From: Myxococcus terminator_A
GTDB lineage: Bacteria > Myxococcota > Myxococcia > Myxococcales > Myxococcaceae
NCBI GenBank assembly: GCA_049194865.1
Contig: JBLZWL010000001.1
Location: forward strand, 124,001-188,000
DNA: 64,000 nt
Direction of reading: 5' to 3'
The notes under the pieces are model-generated. The model had not been told where the DNA came from. It saw only the letters and a program-made list of their open reading frames with translations, and made no database searches. The position numbers and the translations under genes are program-made. Below are positions 1-7,593 of this stretch, one piece after another. The stretch's first letter is position 1. Every line of letters begins with the position of its first letter.

Positions 1-299
1 CCCTGCGGCTGCGCGCGAGACCACGGGTCCGGAAAGGGCCCCTCGCCATCCACGCGCAGCTTGTAGCGCACGCCCGCGCCCTGTCCCTCCAGCACCGCGC
101 TGAAGTAGCCATCGCGCTCCGCCGTCATCGGCAGCACGCGCCCCGGCTCACCGCGCGCGTCGTGCAACACCACCTCGACACGCTGGTGGCCCGGAGCCCA
201 GACCCGCCACCGCACCCTCGGGCCCGCTTCCACCCACGCACCCAGCGAGGGGACCTGCGCCTGCTTCGCGTCGACCTTCTTCTCCGCCAGAGCACCCAT
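1..299 (-). CDS. treZ: Malto-oligosyltrehalose trehalohydrolase, N-terminal part (cut by window start)
   Basis: Only the first 99 codons are present; the rest lies before base 1. The visible protein runs from MGALAEKKVDAK into a beta-sandwich stretch (PRVRWRVWAPGHQRVEVVLH, then RDGYFSAVLEGQGAGVRYKL and DGEGPFPDPWSR) typical of the CBM48-like N-domain of TreZ and related GH13 enzymes. By family knowledge TreZ releases trehalose from the maltooligosyl-trehalose made by TreY, in the cytoplasm. ATG at 299 was chosen because similarity begins about 25 residues later and no upstream start in frame is better. The GH13 catalytic domain cannot be seen, so a glycogen-branching or debranching enzyme remains possible, but the PFPDPWSR-type end of the N-domain fits TreZ best. 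The gene just upstream on the same strand (429-920) may be co-transcribed. Confidence 0.7.
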   Translation of the reverse strand, partial: MGALAEKKVDAKQAQVPSLGAWVEAGPRVRWRVWAPGHQRVEVVLHDARGEPGRVLPMTAERDGYFSAVLEGQGAGVRYKLRVDGEGPFPDPWSRAQPQ

Positions 300-428
300 T
301 GAGTGTTCTGTAATGCGCCCGCGCGTCGCACGGGAGCACTTGCGCGCGGACGAAGCCCACTCTCCCATCAGAGATGTTCACGGGTGGGCGTTCACACGGA
401 GCAGGCCCCCCTCGGGTCGGCCGCTCGC

Positions 429-920
429 TCAGGTGGGCTCACGATGGAGCAGGAACGGGAACGTGAGGCGGCGCAGCACCGGCAGCTCCAGGTGGGTCAT
501 CGCCAGCAGGGTCCGCCCCTCCAACCAGCGCAGCTCGTCCACCCAGGGACGCCACTGTCTCCCCACCTCCGGCGTGTACTCCACCTGGAGCGAGGTGCGC
601 CCGTCCACCCGTGACGTCCCCTCGCGAACCACCAACGGCACGGACCGCCACACGCCGCCCACGCGGCTCACGAGGTTCGCCCCCTCGCGTCCTCCTGGGG
701 CGATGTCCTTGCCCCACCAGCCTCGCATCCCCAGCACGCCCAGCAGTCGCTGCGCGAAGCCCTGGAACCAGGCGGGCCCCAACAGCTCCGCCCGGTAGCG
801 TCCCGGCAGCGCTTCCCGGGTGGGCGTGGGAAGGCGGGTGAACAGCAAGCGCCACTCGCTCAGCGTGCGGTGCTCCGGCGCGAGCGCGAGGGGGGGTGCG
901 ACTGGTGTCGAGAGGCTCAT
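429..920 (-). CDS. Hypothetical protein, possible GXWXG/DUF4334-like fold
   Basis: A 163-residue cytoplasmic protein with no signal peptide or membrane segment. I do not recognise it firmly. The central block (MRGWWGKDIAPGG, then GANLVSRVGG) and the end (PWVDELRWLEGRTLLAMTH, then FPFLLHR) recall GXWXG/DUF4334 proteins, which share a W-G-K motif in the middle and a D-E/F-R plus F-x-L-x-R end; this is a weak, unaided resemblance. ATG at 918-920 has no strong Shine-Dalgarno. It lies upstream of treZ on the same strand with a 129-base gap and is divergent from the ClpX-like gene. No function is claimed. Confidence 0.6.
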   Translation of the reverse strand: MSLSTPVAPPLALAPEHRTLSEWRLLFTRLPTPTREALPGRYRAELLGPAWFQGFAQRLLGVLGMRGWWGKDIAPGGREGANLVSRVGGVWRSVPLVVREGTSRVDGRTSLQVEYTPEVGRQWRPWVDELRWLEGRTLLAMTHLELPVLRRLTFPFLLHREPT

Positions 921-1135
921 GCCCGGACGCTAAGCAGCGTGTCCTGGCGCGCGCAGCCAGCCGCGCCCGCTCGCCCCTCCTCTGAGGGGGCTCTTCGTGA
1001 CCCGCCTCTCCGGCTGGCTTCAGGGGCGAGAAAGGCACCAGGTCGTCGGCCTGCTTGTGGACGCCCCGGGGCGCCAGGATGATGCGGCCCCGGCCCGGAA
1101 GCCTTCCGGTCCGCCCTCCCCTGGAGCTGCCTGGA

Positions 1136-2281
1136 ATGACTGTCGCCCGCCATGGCCTGGAGTCACGGCCTGTCCCTCGCGATGAGGATGTCCGCGAGCG
1201 TGTCGCGGCCATCGAGGTCCTCTCCCCTCGCGAAATCGACGCGCGGCTCACGGACCTGGGCTACCGCGGGCAAGAAGAGGCGCGTCGCGCGGCCTCCGTG
1301 CTGGCCTACCGCCACCTGCGCCGCATCCGCCGCCTGCACCTGGAGGGCCTCGCGCCCGAGCCCGGCATGCGCGAGAACTGCATGTTCCTGGGGCCCACCG
1401 GCTCCGGCAAGACGTTCCTCGTGGAGCTCCTGTTCCGCGAAATCCTCGCCGTGCCCACGGTGCTGGCGGACGCCACCCAGTTCTCCGAGACGGGCTACGT
1501 GGGCGACGACGTCAACACGCTCCTGTCGCGCCTGTATGAAGTCGCGGGCAAGGACGCGGAATGGGCCGCGTGCGGCGTCATCTGCATGGACGAGTTCGAC
1601 AAGCTCGCCACCAGCCGCTCCGACAGCCGCTTCGCGGGGCAACAGACCACCAAGGACGTCAGCGGCTTCGGCGTGCAGCGCAGCCTCCTGCATCTGCTGT
1701 CCGCCGCCAGCGCGGACTTCCCTCCGGACTTCGGCTTCACCAGCCGGCTCCAGCCGGACACGATGGAGCTGTCCTGCCTCACGTTCATCGCCTGCGGCGC
1801 CTTCAGCGGCCTGCGCTCCACGGCGGAGGGTATGACGCGCACGGAGCGCCTGGGCTTCGGCCGCGAGCCCCAGCACACGCGCGAGGAGTCCATCGCCGTG
1901 GCCGTCACCCAGGAGCAGCTGGAGCAGACGACGGCCTTCGCGCGCTACGGCTTCATCCCGGAGCTCATCGGCCGCTTCAACCGGCTGGTCTCCTTCACGC
2001 CGCTGGACGCGGCCACGCTGGGCGACATCCTCCAGAACCACGTGCTGCGCTCCTACGAGCGCGAGTTCGAGCAGGAGGGCCTGCGCCTCCAGGTGGAGCC
2101 CGCCGTGCGCGAGCACATCGTGACGCGCGCGCTCAAGCGCGAGACGGGCGCGCGCGGCCTGCGCACCACCTTGGGGCCCCTGCTGGAGCAGACCGCCTAC
2201 GAGCACTTCGGCCGGCAGGGCTCGGCTTCCACCGTGCGGCTGGTGCTGGAAGGCGACGCGGTGCGCACCCTCGCGGAGTAG
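1136..2281 (+). CDS. ClpX-like AAA+ ATPase lacking the N-terminal zinc-binding domain
   Basis: 381 residues. Walker A GPTGSGKT (86-93), pore-1 loop GYVG (120-123), Walker B with catalytic D152-E153 (VICMDEFDK), and a sensor-2 type GARGLRT near the C-terminus align with ClpX. The block LTFIACGAFSGL matches the ClpX sensor-1 region, and LGFG (239-242) sits where ClpX has the IGF loop that docks on ClpP. The C4 zinc-binding domain that ClpX uses for adaptors and some substrates is absent: only about 75 mainly polar residues precede the AAA+ core. It is therefore probably a ClpX paralogue or stand-alone unfoldase rather than the housekeeping ClpX, and no clpP or lon neighbours it. The ATG at 1136 has GGAG nine bases upstream; the frame is open upstream to a TTG at 1055 and ATGs at 1079/1082, so the N-terminus may be longer. 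Confidence 0.85.
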   Translation: MTVARHGLESRPVPRDEDVRERVAAIEVLSPREIDARLTDLGYRGQEEARRAASVLAYRHLRRIRRLHLEGLAPEPGMRENCMFLGPTGSGKTFLVELLFREILAVPTVLADATQFSETGYVGDDVNTLLSRLYEVAGKDAEWAACGVICMDEFDKLATSRSDSRFAGQQTTKDVSGFGVQRSLLHLLSAASADFPPDFGFTSRLQPDTMELSCLTFIACGAFSGLRSTAEGMTRTERLGFGREPQHTREESIAVAVTQEQLEQTTAFARYGFIPELIGRFNRLVSFTPLDAATLGDILQNHVLRSYEREFEQEGLRLQVEPAVREHIVTRALKRETGARGLRTTLGPLLEQTAYEHFGRQGSASTVRLVLEGDAVRTLAE

Positions 2282-2297
2282 CGCGGCCCCAGGCCAC

Positions 2298-2326
2298 CGG
2301 GCCGCCGGGAGCCCGTCGGCGGCTCG
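2298..2326 (+). terminator. Candidate hairpin terminator after the ClpX-like gene
   Basis: GCCGCC (2301-2306) pairs with GGCGGC (2318-2323) across an 11-base loop, with partial pairing continuing outward. It starts about 20 bases after the stop codon of the ClpX-like gene. There is no clear T-tract, which is common for GC-rich hairpins, so the terminator role is inferred from position only. Confidence 0.35.
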
Positions 2327-2434
2327 GGCGGCGAGCAGGGAGGCAGGCCCGTCCCTCATCTGGCCCGCATGCGTCTTACGGTTCTACCGAGCACGTGAGA
2401 ACGCGGGAACGCCAACACCAGAGGGCCACACATC

Positions 2435-2818
2435 ATGGCGCACACGGACCACACGCGAGAGATTCCCCGGGAGGGCTGGGCGGACTATCTGGCCCTGCTC
2501 TCCAGCATGGAGAAGGAGCACCCGGTTCGCATCGAGGTGGAGGGCCTGGACCTGGGAGCGCAGTCGGCCGTCAAGGGCGGAGCGCTCCTGGAGATCAGCC
2601 TCGAGGAGAAGGGCAGCGACAAGGGCGTCGTCGAAATCATCATCGGCAACCCGGACGGCAACGACACCCACCGCATCCTGAAGCCTGAACACATCTACGC
2701 GGACGAGAGCGAGAGCGGCGAACTGGAGTGCCTCGACATCGAGAGCAGCGAGGACAACACCAAGACGCTCATCTACTTCGGCGAGGCAGCCACCGCCGGC
2801 GCGCGCACCATGGACTGA
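2435..2818 (+). CDS. DUF5335 family protein
   Basis: 127 residues, acidic, no signal peptide or membrane segment. The opening (TREIPREGWADYLALLSSME) followed by VRIEVEGLDLGAQSAVKGG matches the pattern I associate with DUF5335: an arginine-isoleucine-proline then W-x-x-Y-L start, then a V-x-I-E-V-x-G-x-D-x-G-x-Q stretch. The family has no established function. It follows the ClpX-like gene by 153 bases on the same strand, with a hairpin between them, so it probably has its own promoter. The C-terminal half is rich in Glu and Asp, suggesting a soluble cytoplasmic protein. Confidence 0.75.
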   Translation: MAHTDHTREIPREGWADYLALLSSMEKEHPVRIEVEGLDLGAQSAVKGGALLEISLEEKGSDKGVVEIIIGNPDGNDTHRILKPEHIYADESESGELECLDIESSEDNTKTLIYFGEAATAGARTMD

Positions 2819-2844
2819 GGCCTGTCCTCGGACGCACAGAAAGA

Positions 2845-2901
2845 CCGGAAGGCACCCCCCTCCGCGGGAGAAGGAACCTTCCGGCCTGGGGCCTTGGCCC
2901 C
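2845..2901. terminator. Paired inverted repeats between convergent genes
   Basis: Two adjacent perfect inverted repeats lie between the convergent DUF5335 and protease genes. The first is CCGGAAGG (2845-2852) with CCTTCCGG (2877-2884). The second is GGGGCC (2888-2893) with GGCCCC (2896-2901), separated by TT. Position suggests bidirectional transcription termination. No T-tract is present on either side. Confidence 0.5.
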
Positions 2902-2953
2902 CTTCGCCACTCACGTGACGAGGGGAGCCTTGGCCGGGTGAGTCGAACTCAAA

Positions 2954-3778
2954 TCACGGGTACAGAGCGCGAGCGCCCGTCTTGTCCAGGCTGGTCAGGA
3001 CGAGGTCGCCCGTCTGGCCGCCGTTGCACTGGGGGTAGTGCATGACGGAGGAGCGGTCATACGCCGTCAGCGCGCGCCACTGCGCGTCCTCGTAGCAGCC
3101 CGTGCTGGACAGGCGGGTGTGCTCGTGGCGGAAGCCGAGCACGTGGCCCAGCTCGTGGCGCAGGATGCCCGCCAGCGTCCAGGGCGCGATGCTGCCGAAC
3201 GCCGTGTTGTCGACGAGGACGTTGCGGCCCGAGCGAGCCGAGCCCGGGAAGAACGCGCGCGCCAGGTACTGGCCACCGGAGTTCACCGGACGCACGTCGA
3301 ACAGCACGCCCGCCTGCGACGCCGTGCAGCTCGCGTCGTACGTGGTGCTGTGGGTGAAGTTGACGCTCGCGGTGGCCTCCCAGGCCGCCGTCGCGCTGTT
3401 CATCGCCGTGACGACCTTCGCCTTGTTCGTCGTGCCGAAGGTGCTGCTGACGCAGTAGGTCAGCGCGCCCTTCTGCGTGGCGCTCCACTTGCGGTCACCC
3501 GCGGCGGTGCCACCGCTGTTGTACACGGCCAGACCCTCGTGGGCCTTGCCCTCGTCCGTGACGACGTTGTTGTCGAAGTAGGCGCGCAGCTCCTCCTCGC
3601 TGTCCACGGCCTGGTCCATGTCGAAGATCCACTTGCCTTCGGGATCCTGCACGGCACTCGCGCGGAACTCCTCCCACGTCATCTTCGGCGCCTGCGTCTC
3701 GGAGGCCTCGGGGCCACCACACGCCGTACCCAGGAGAGCGACACCAGCCAGCAACGCCATGGAGCGGAACTTGAGCAT
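2954..3778 (-). CDS. M57-like (HExxH) zinc metalloprotease lipoprotein
   Basis: 274 residues from the ATG at 3776-3778, which is preceded by AAGGA. The N-terminus (MLKFRSMALLAGVALLGTAC) is a secretion signal ending at a cysteine, probably lipidated although the lipobox is not canonical. The extended zinc motif HELGHVLGFRHEH and a downstream SSVMHYP Met-turn place it in the metzincin-like group. The overall layout (TYCVSSTFG, then an A-x-x-x-W-E helix, then the zinc helix) is like the dual-action HEIGH peptidase M57 family common in myxobacteria. Expected location is the cell envelope or outside; the substrate is unknown. The longer frame to 3892 is rejected because it precedes the signal peptide. 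It is divergent from cls with a 470-base regulatory gap. Confidence 0.85.
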   Translation of the reverse strand: MLKFRSMALLAGVALLGTACGGPEASETQAPKMTWEEFRASAVQDPEGKWIFDMDQAVDSEEELRAYFDNNVVTDEGKAHEGLAVYNSGGTAAGDRKWSATQKGALTYCVSSTFGTTNKAKVVTAMNSATAAWEATASVNFTHSTTYDASCTASQAGVLFDVRPVNSGGQYLARAFFPGSARSGRNVLVDNTAFGSIAPWTLAGILRHELGHVLGFRHEHTRLSSTGCYEDAQWRALTAYDRSSVMHYPQCNGGQTGDLVLTSLDKTGARALYP

Positions 3779-3918
3779 TCGAATTTCCTTGGACCAGCTA
3801 CAGCGGGGGATGCGCCCTCCACCTGGTTCCTCCACCAGCCGCGGCACGGCGCGCCCTGCCCATGAGCAACTGTCGGGCCAAGGACGGCCCACAGTGGCAA
3901 AAACCGCGATAAAGGATT

Positions 3919-3944
3919 AACCTGGAGTATCCGCACTCCAGGTT
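3919..3944. promoter_or_regulatory. Perfect 10-bp inverted repeat, candidate operator or leader hairpin
   Basis: AACCTGGAGT (3919-3928) and ACTCCAGGTT (3935-3944) are perfect reverse complements around the six-base spacer ATCCGC. The element is about 140 bases upstream of the protease start and 305 bases before cls, in an AT-rich stretch. It could be a transcription-factor site or a hairpin in the protease leader. Confidence 0.5.
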
Positions 3945-4037
3945 CCAAGGCCGATTTGTAAATGGACCTGACAGACGGTTCCGCAACCTGCTGGAGAGAT
4001 TGGAGTTTCTTCTCACAGGGAGGACTGTTCGAGAACC

Positions 4038-4051
4038 GGACAGTGCTGTCC
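4038..4051. promoter_or_regulatory. 14-bp perfect palindrome, candidate operator
   Basis: GGACAGTGCTGTCC is a perfect palindrome; TTCG and CGAA outside it add a second, spaced pairing. It lies about 200 bases upstream of cls, within the AT-richer part of the gap. A dimeric regulator site is possible; nothing shows which regulator. Confidence 0.35.
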
Positions 4052-4248
4052 GCGAATCAGTCAACCGCCCCCGGGGTCGCAGGAAACCTGGACAGGGCCC
4101 CTGGCGCTCGCATTGGGAGCGGAAAGGGTCAACCACCATGCACCCGCCGTCAGGATGCGTCAAGCGAGCCCGACGCGGCGCGGCCTGACGGAGGTGGGCC
4201 GCACCGCGCTGCGCCGTGACGGGCGCCCGTGTATAGCCGGAGCGGTCC

Positions 4249-5724
4249 GTGTCCCCTCTCCCGTTCGACATGTCCGCGGTGCTCACCTGGCTGGAGGCGG
4301 CGTGGCCGCATGTCGCGGCGGTGCTGACGGTGCTGGTGAGCGTGCTGACCAGCACGCACGTGGTGCTGCGCAAGCGGGACGTGCGCGCGGCGGTGGGCTG
4401 GGTGGGGTTGGTGTGGCTGGTGCCGGTGCTGGGCGCGGTGCTCTATCTGTTGTTGGGCATCAACCGCATCCGCCGGAGGGCGCGCGCGCTGACGCCCCGC
4501 CGGGAGCACGGGCTGTTCCCGCCCATCCGCGGCGTGGAGGCGGTGGTGGCGGAGGGCGTGTCGCGGGTGAAGCCGGAGGTCGCCCACCTGGCGCCGCTGG
4601 CGCGCCTGGGAGACGCGGTGCTGCACCGGCCGCTCCTGCCCGGCAATCGAATCACGGTGCTGGAGTCCCGGACGGACGCGTACCCGGCCATGCTGGAGGC
4701 GATTGAGGGCGCGCGCACGTCCATCTCGCTGTGCAGCTACATCTTCGACAACGATGTGGCGGGCCGGCACTTCGCGGGCGCGCTGGGCGCGGCGGTGCGG
4801 CGCGGGGTGCAGACGCGGGTGCTGGTGGACGCGGTGGGCGCGCGCTACACGTGGCCGACGATTCTAGGCCGCCTCAAGCGCGAGGGCGTGGAGGCCGCGC
4901 GCTTCCTGCCCTCGCTGATGCCCTACCGGCTGCCCTTCATGAACCTGCGCAACCACCGCAAGGTGCTGGTGGTGGATGGGCGCGTGGGCTTCACGGGTGG
5001 GATGAACATCCGGAAGCACTTCTGGCCGGGAGAGCTCGCCGCGCGCGACCTGCACTTCCGCCTGGAGGGCCCGGTGGTGGCGCAGCTCCAGGAGACCTTC
5101 GCCGAGGACTGGGTCTTCACCACGCGGGAGAAGCTGACCGGGGACGCGTGGTTTCCGGAGCACTCGCCGGTGGGCGCGGTGCTGGCGCGGGGGATTCCGG
5201 ACGGGCCGGACGAGGACTTCGAGAAGCTGCGCACGGTGCTCCTGGGGGCGCTGTCCACGGCGCGGGCGTCGGTGCGCATCGTCACGCCGTACTTCCTGCC
5301 GGACGCGGCGCTCATCACCGCGCTCAACGTAGCGGCGCTGCGCGGGGTGCGCGTGGACGTGGTGTTGCCTCGCAAGGGCAACCTGCCCGTGGTGCAGTGG
5401 GCCAGCACCGCGCAGCTCTGGCAGGTGCTGGCGGCGGGGTGCCGGGTGTTCCTCACAGAGCCCCCCTTCGACCACACCAAGTTGATGGTGGTGGACGGAG
5501 AGTGGGGCCTCATCGGCTCGGCGAACTGGGACCCGCGCTCGCTGCGGCTCAACTTCGAGCTGAACGTGGAGTGCTACGACGCGGAGCTGGCGGGGCGGCT
5601 GGAGGCGGTGGTGGAGGAGCGGCTGTCTCGCTCGCGTCCTCTCACCCGGGAGCAGGTGGATGCCCGGCCCCTGCCCATCCGGTTGAGGGATGGGCTGGCC
5701 CGGCTCCTGTCTCCGTACCTCTAG
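4249..5724 (+). CDS. cls: Cardiolipin synthase (phospholipase D superfamily)
   Basis: 491 residues. Two hydrophobic helices near the N-terminus (roughly 14-36 and 47-68) anchor it in the inner membrane. The two HKD motifs are NHRKVLVVDG (H236, K238, D243) and DHTKLMVVDG (H409, K411, D416), the second followed by IGSANWDPRSLRLNFE, typical of bacterial ClsA-type enzymes. By family knowledge it condenses two phosphatidylglycerol molecules to cardiolipin and glycerol. The GTG at 4249 has GGAG about seven bases upstream; an ATG at 4270 in frame is an alternative. Its stop is only 13 bases from the stop of the convergent hydrolase gene, leaving no room for separate terminators. Confidence 0.95.
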   Translation: MSPLPFDMSAVLTWLEAAWPHVAAVLTVLVSVLTSTHVVLRKRDVRAAVGWVGLVWLVPVLGAVLYLLLGINRIRRRARALTPRREHGLFPPIRGVEAVVAEGVSRVKPEVAHLAPLARLGDAVLHRPLLPGNRITVLESRTDAYPAMLEAIEGARTSISLCSYIFDNDVAGRHFAGALGAAVRRGVQTRVLVDAVGARYTWPTILGRLKREGVEAARFLPSLMPYRLPFMNLRNHRKVLVVDGRVGFTGGMNIRKHFWPGELAARDLHFRLEGPVVAQLQETFAEDWVFTTREKLTGDAWFPEHSPVGAVLARGIPDGPDEDFEKLRTVLLGALSTARASVRIVTPYFLPDAALITALNVAALRGVRVDVVLPRKGNLPVVQWASTAQLWQVLAAGCRVFLTEPPFDHTKLMVVDGEWGLIGSANWDPRSLRLNFELNVECYDAELAGRLEAVVEERLSRSRPLTREQVDARPLPIRLRDGLARLLSPYL

Positions 5725-5737
5725 CGGACGCGGCGGT

Positions 5738-7132
5738 TCACAGGAGCGCGCGGCGCACCTTCCAGAAGGTCTCCTTGGCGGTACGGAACGCCGTGGAGTC
5801 CGACGGCAGCAGCGTGCGCAAGAGCTCCGCCGACTGCGTCTGGAGCGGCCTCACGCAGTGCGCCTCCACCTGGCCGCGCAGGAAGCCCACCGGGTCCCTG
5901 CGGCGGTACTCGGAGAAGTACGTCTTCAGCTCGTTGCGCGTGCGGGCCTTGCCGTTGTCCGCGTACTTGGCCACGTAGGGGCTGAAGTCCGGGTACAGCC
6001 GTCCCTCGCCGAAGTCGCCGTGCAGCGTCGTCTTCATGAAGTTGCCGATGAGCAGGTCATCGAAGACGCGGTAGCGCACGGCCGTCATCAGCGAGTTGCG
6101 CGGGGCCTCGAAGGTGATGCCCCGGCGGAAGCGGCGGGTGTGGAACTCGATGACGTGGTCCTGGCCACCCACGCGGAAGCGGAGGAAGTCGAGCACGGAG
6201 CCCAGGTGCTCAATCCCGCCGAAGTACTCGCGCAGCGTCCGGGCCTCGTCGGCCTCCAGCATCTCGCTCCAGTCGTCGCCGAACTCCTTCGGGTCCACCG
6301 GCAGGAGCGAGCGCTCCGGGGGGCGGATGAGCTGCTTGTCGTCCTTGGAGAAGTCGCAGCGGACGAAGGCGGGCAGGAGCGTGCACGTCTCGGACTCGAA
6401 GCCCCGGCTGTAGTCCTCGAGCGCCGTCGTGTATTCAGAGGCCCACATGGAGTCGGCGCGCTGGTACTTGTGCATGGAGCTGAAGGGCACGAAGTAGCGC
6501 GCGCCGTAGAACTCCGCCTGCCGGGCGATGGTGCGCCCCACTGGCGTCTTCGCCGCGGCGTAGGGGACGATGCGCTGCCCGTCCTCGGTGAAGTAGTTGA
6601 TCATGTCCGCGTCGCCGTAACCGGACAGGGCCAGCAGGTACGACTCGTCATACCGGCGCACCATGCTTCGCACGAAGCGGCCCCAGCCCCGGTCCCCCGC
6701 GTCGTTGAGGTTGACGACGAGCCGCCCGTCCACGTCGACCAGGAGCACCGCGTCCTGGTTCATGTCGGGGATGCACAGGACGCGGATGCGCGGGGACAGC
6801 TGCGTCCACACGCGGTCCACCAACACGTGCACATTGAAGCCCTGCTCACGCAGGTCATCGCGGATGCGCCCGCCGAAGTGGTTGGGCACCAGAATCGTCT
6901 GCTCGCGCAGCTTCTCCAGTGACTCCGCGCTCAGGTGGTCCGGGTGGCCATGGGACAGCCACACGTACTGGCAGCGCTGGATGGTTTCGCGCATCTCCTC
7001 GGGAATCTCATGGGACAGCGTCCAGCTCCCGAAGTATGCGGCGCCATGAGTCCAGGGGTCGGTGACCAGCACCGGTCCGTTGTCGTGGCAGATGAGTGTG
7101 GCGTTTCCGATCGTCTCGAATCCGAGTTCCAT
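5738..7132 (-). CDS. MBL-fold metal-dependent hydrolase, CMP-Neu5Ac-hydroxylase-like
   Basis: 464 residues from the ATG at 7130-7132, preceded by GGGGGGAG. The N-terminal half is a metallo-beta-lactamase fold: NATLICHDNGPVLVTDPW, then the metal motif SHGHPDHLS, and VVNLNDAGDRG as a later ligand strand. The D-P-W, heavily aromatic loop and S-H-x-H-x-D-H-L-S are most like the hydrolase part of vertebrate and bacterial CMP-N-acetylneuraminate monooxygenase homologues, but the N-terminal Rieske iron-sulfur domain is missing. The C-terminal 200 residues (FSKDDKQLIRPPE, YFGGIEHLGSVLDFLRFRVGG) look like a lipid- or sterol-carrier-style domain but I cannot name it. Cytoplasmic, no signal. Substrate unknown. 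Confidence 0.75.
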   Translation of the reverse strand: MELGFETIGNATLICHDNGPVLVTDPWTHGAAYFGSWTLSHEIPEEMRETIQRCQYVWLSHGHPDHLSAESLEKLREQTILVPNHFGGRIRDDLREQGFNVHVLVDRVWTQLSPRIRVLCIPDMNQDAVLLVDVDGRLVVNLNDAGDRGWGRFVRSMVRRYDESYLLALSGYGDADMINYFTEDGQRIVPYAAAKTPVGRTIARQAEFYGARYFVPFSSMHKYQRADSMWASEYTTALEDYSRGFESETCTLLPAFVRCDFSKDDKQLIRPPERSLLPVDPKEFGDDWSEMLEADEARTLREYFGGIEHLGSVLDFLRFRVGGQDHVIEFHTRRFRRGITFEAPRNSLMTAVRYRVFDDLLIGNFMKTTLHGDFGEGRLYPDFSPYVAKYADNGKARTRNELKTYFSEYRRRDPVGFLRGQVEAHCVRPLQTQSAELLRTLLPSDSTAFRTAKETFWKVRRALL

Positions 7133-7593
7133 CTTCCGCTCCCCCCTCGTGCTGCTGCTGCGGTTGCTCGCCATCGTGGTAGCTGGGCCGAAAGGTGAAG
7201 CAGGGGCCCGGGGCGACACAGTGCCCTCGCGGGCAGGGAAAAAGACTTCGCGTCCGGCAGGTTGCTCCGAGGAGGAAGCGAGAGAAGAGGTCTTCCACGA
7301 GCGCGCCGTCACCGGCGCCCACGTGAGGCAAGGACGCGGACTCGGGGACGCCGAGGCACGACCTGACAGGGCGAGCTGAAGCCGCCGGAGCGCTCCGCTT
7401 TACCCATCCAGGGTGAGAAAACGTGGGGCTGCTCGGCCGCCCTCGCGCGTGGGGAGACGGGCGAGTGAGCCCGTGGCCCGTCCTCCCTTGCGTCGGGTGA
7501 GGACAGGCCTGGGCGCCCAGGGTGCCAGAGGCCCGCGTCCGCGCAGCCTCCGTGCCTGCCCTCCACGAGCGTCTCGCTCGGGGGGCCAGGCGC
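7133..7593. other. Intergenic region between topB-recQ fusion and MBL hydrolase
   Basis: 461 bases separating two reverse-strand genes. It should hold the end of the topoisomerase-helicase transcript and the promoter of the hydrolase. Short open frames on both strands are arginine- and proline-rich shadows without family character. ACGGGC (7457-7462) and GCCCGT (7469-7474) form a small hairpin. No other structure was recognised. Confidence 0.6.
7566..7580 (-). terminator. Candidate terminator of the topoisomerase-helicase gene
   Basis: CGAGCG (7566-7571) and CGCTCG (7575-7580) are perfect reverse complements with a three-base loop, beginning 13 bases past the stop codon at 7594. No T-tract is visible, so the role is inferred from position and stability. 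Confidence 0.4.

Larger units (their letters stand above)
3779..4248. other. Divergent intergenic region with two inverted repeats
   Basis: About 470 bases separate the protease and cardiolipin synthase genes, which point away from each other. No ORF here has convincing protein character. Composition is noticeably more AT-rich around 3900-4060 than in the flanking genes, as expected for promoters. It holds the inverted repeat at 3919-3944 and the palindrome at 4038-4051, listed separately. I could not identify a sigma factor consensus with confidence. Confidence 0.7.

Noticed and set aside
439..1251. 270-codon reverse frame across the hypothetical gene and divergent region
   Set aside because: It overlaps a better-supported reverse gene in another frame and the start of the ClpX-like gene; its product is low-complexity Arg/Gly/Ala without motifs.
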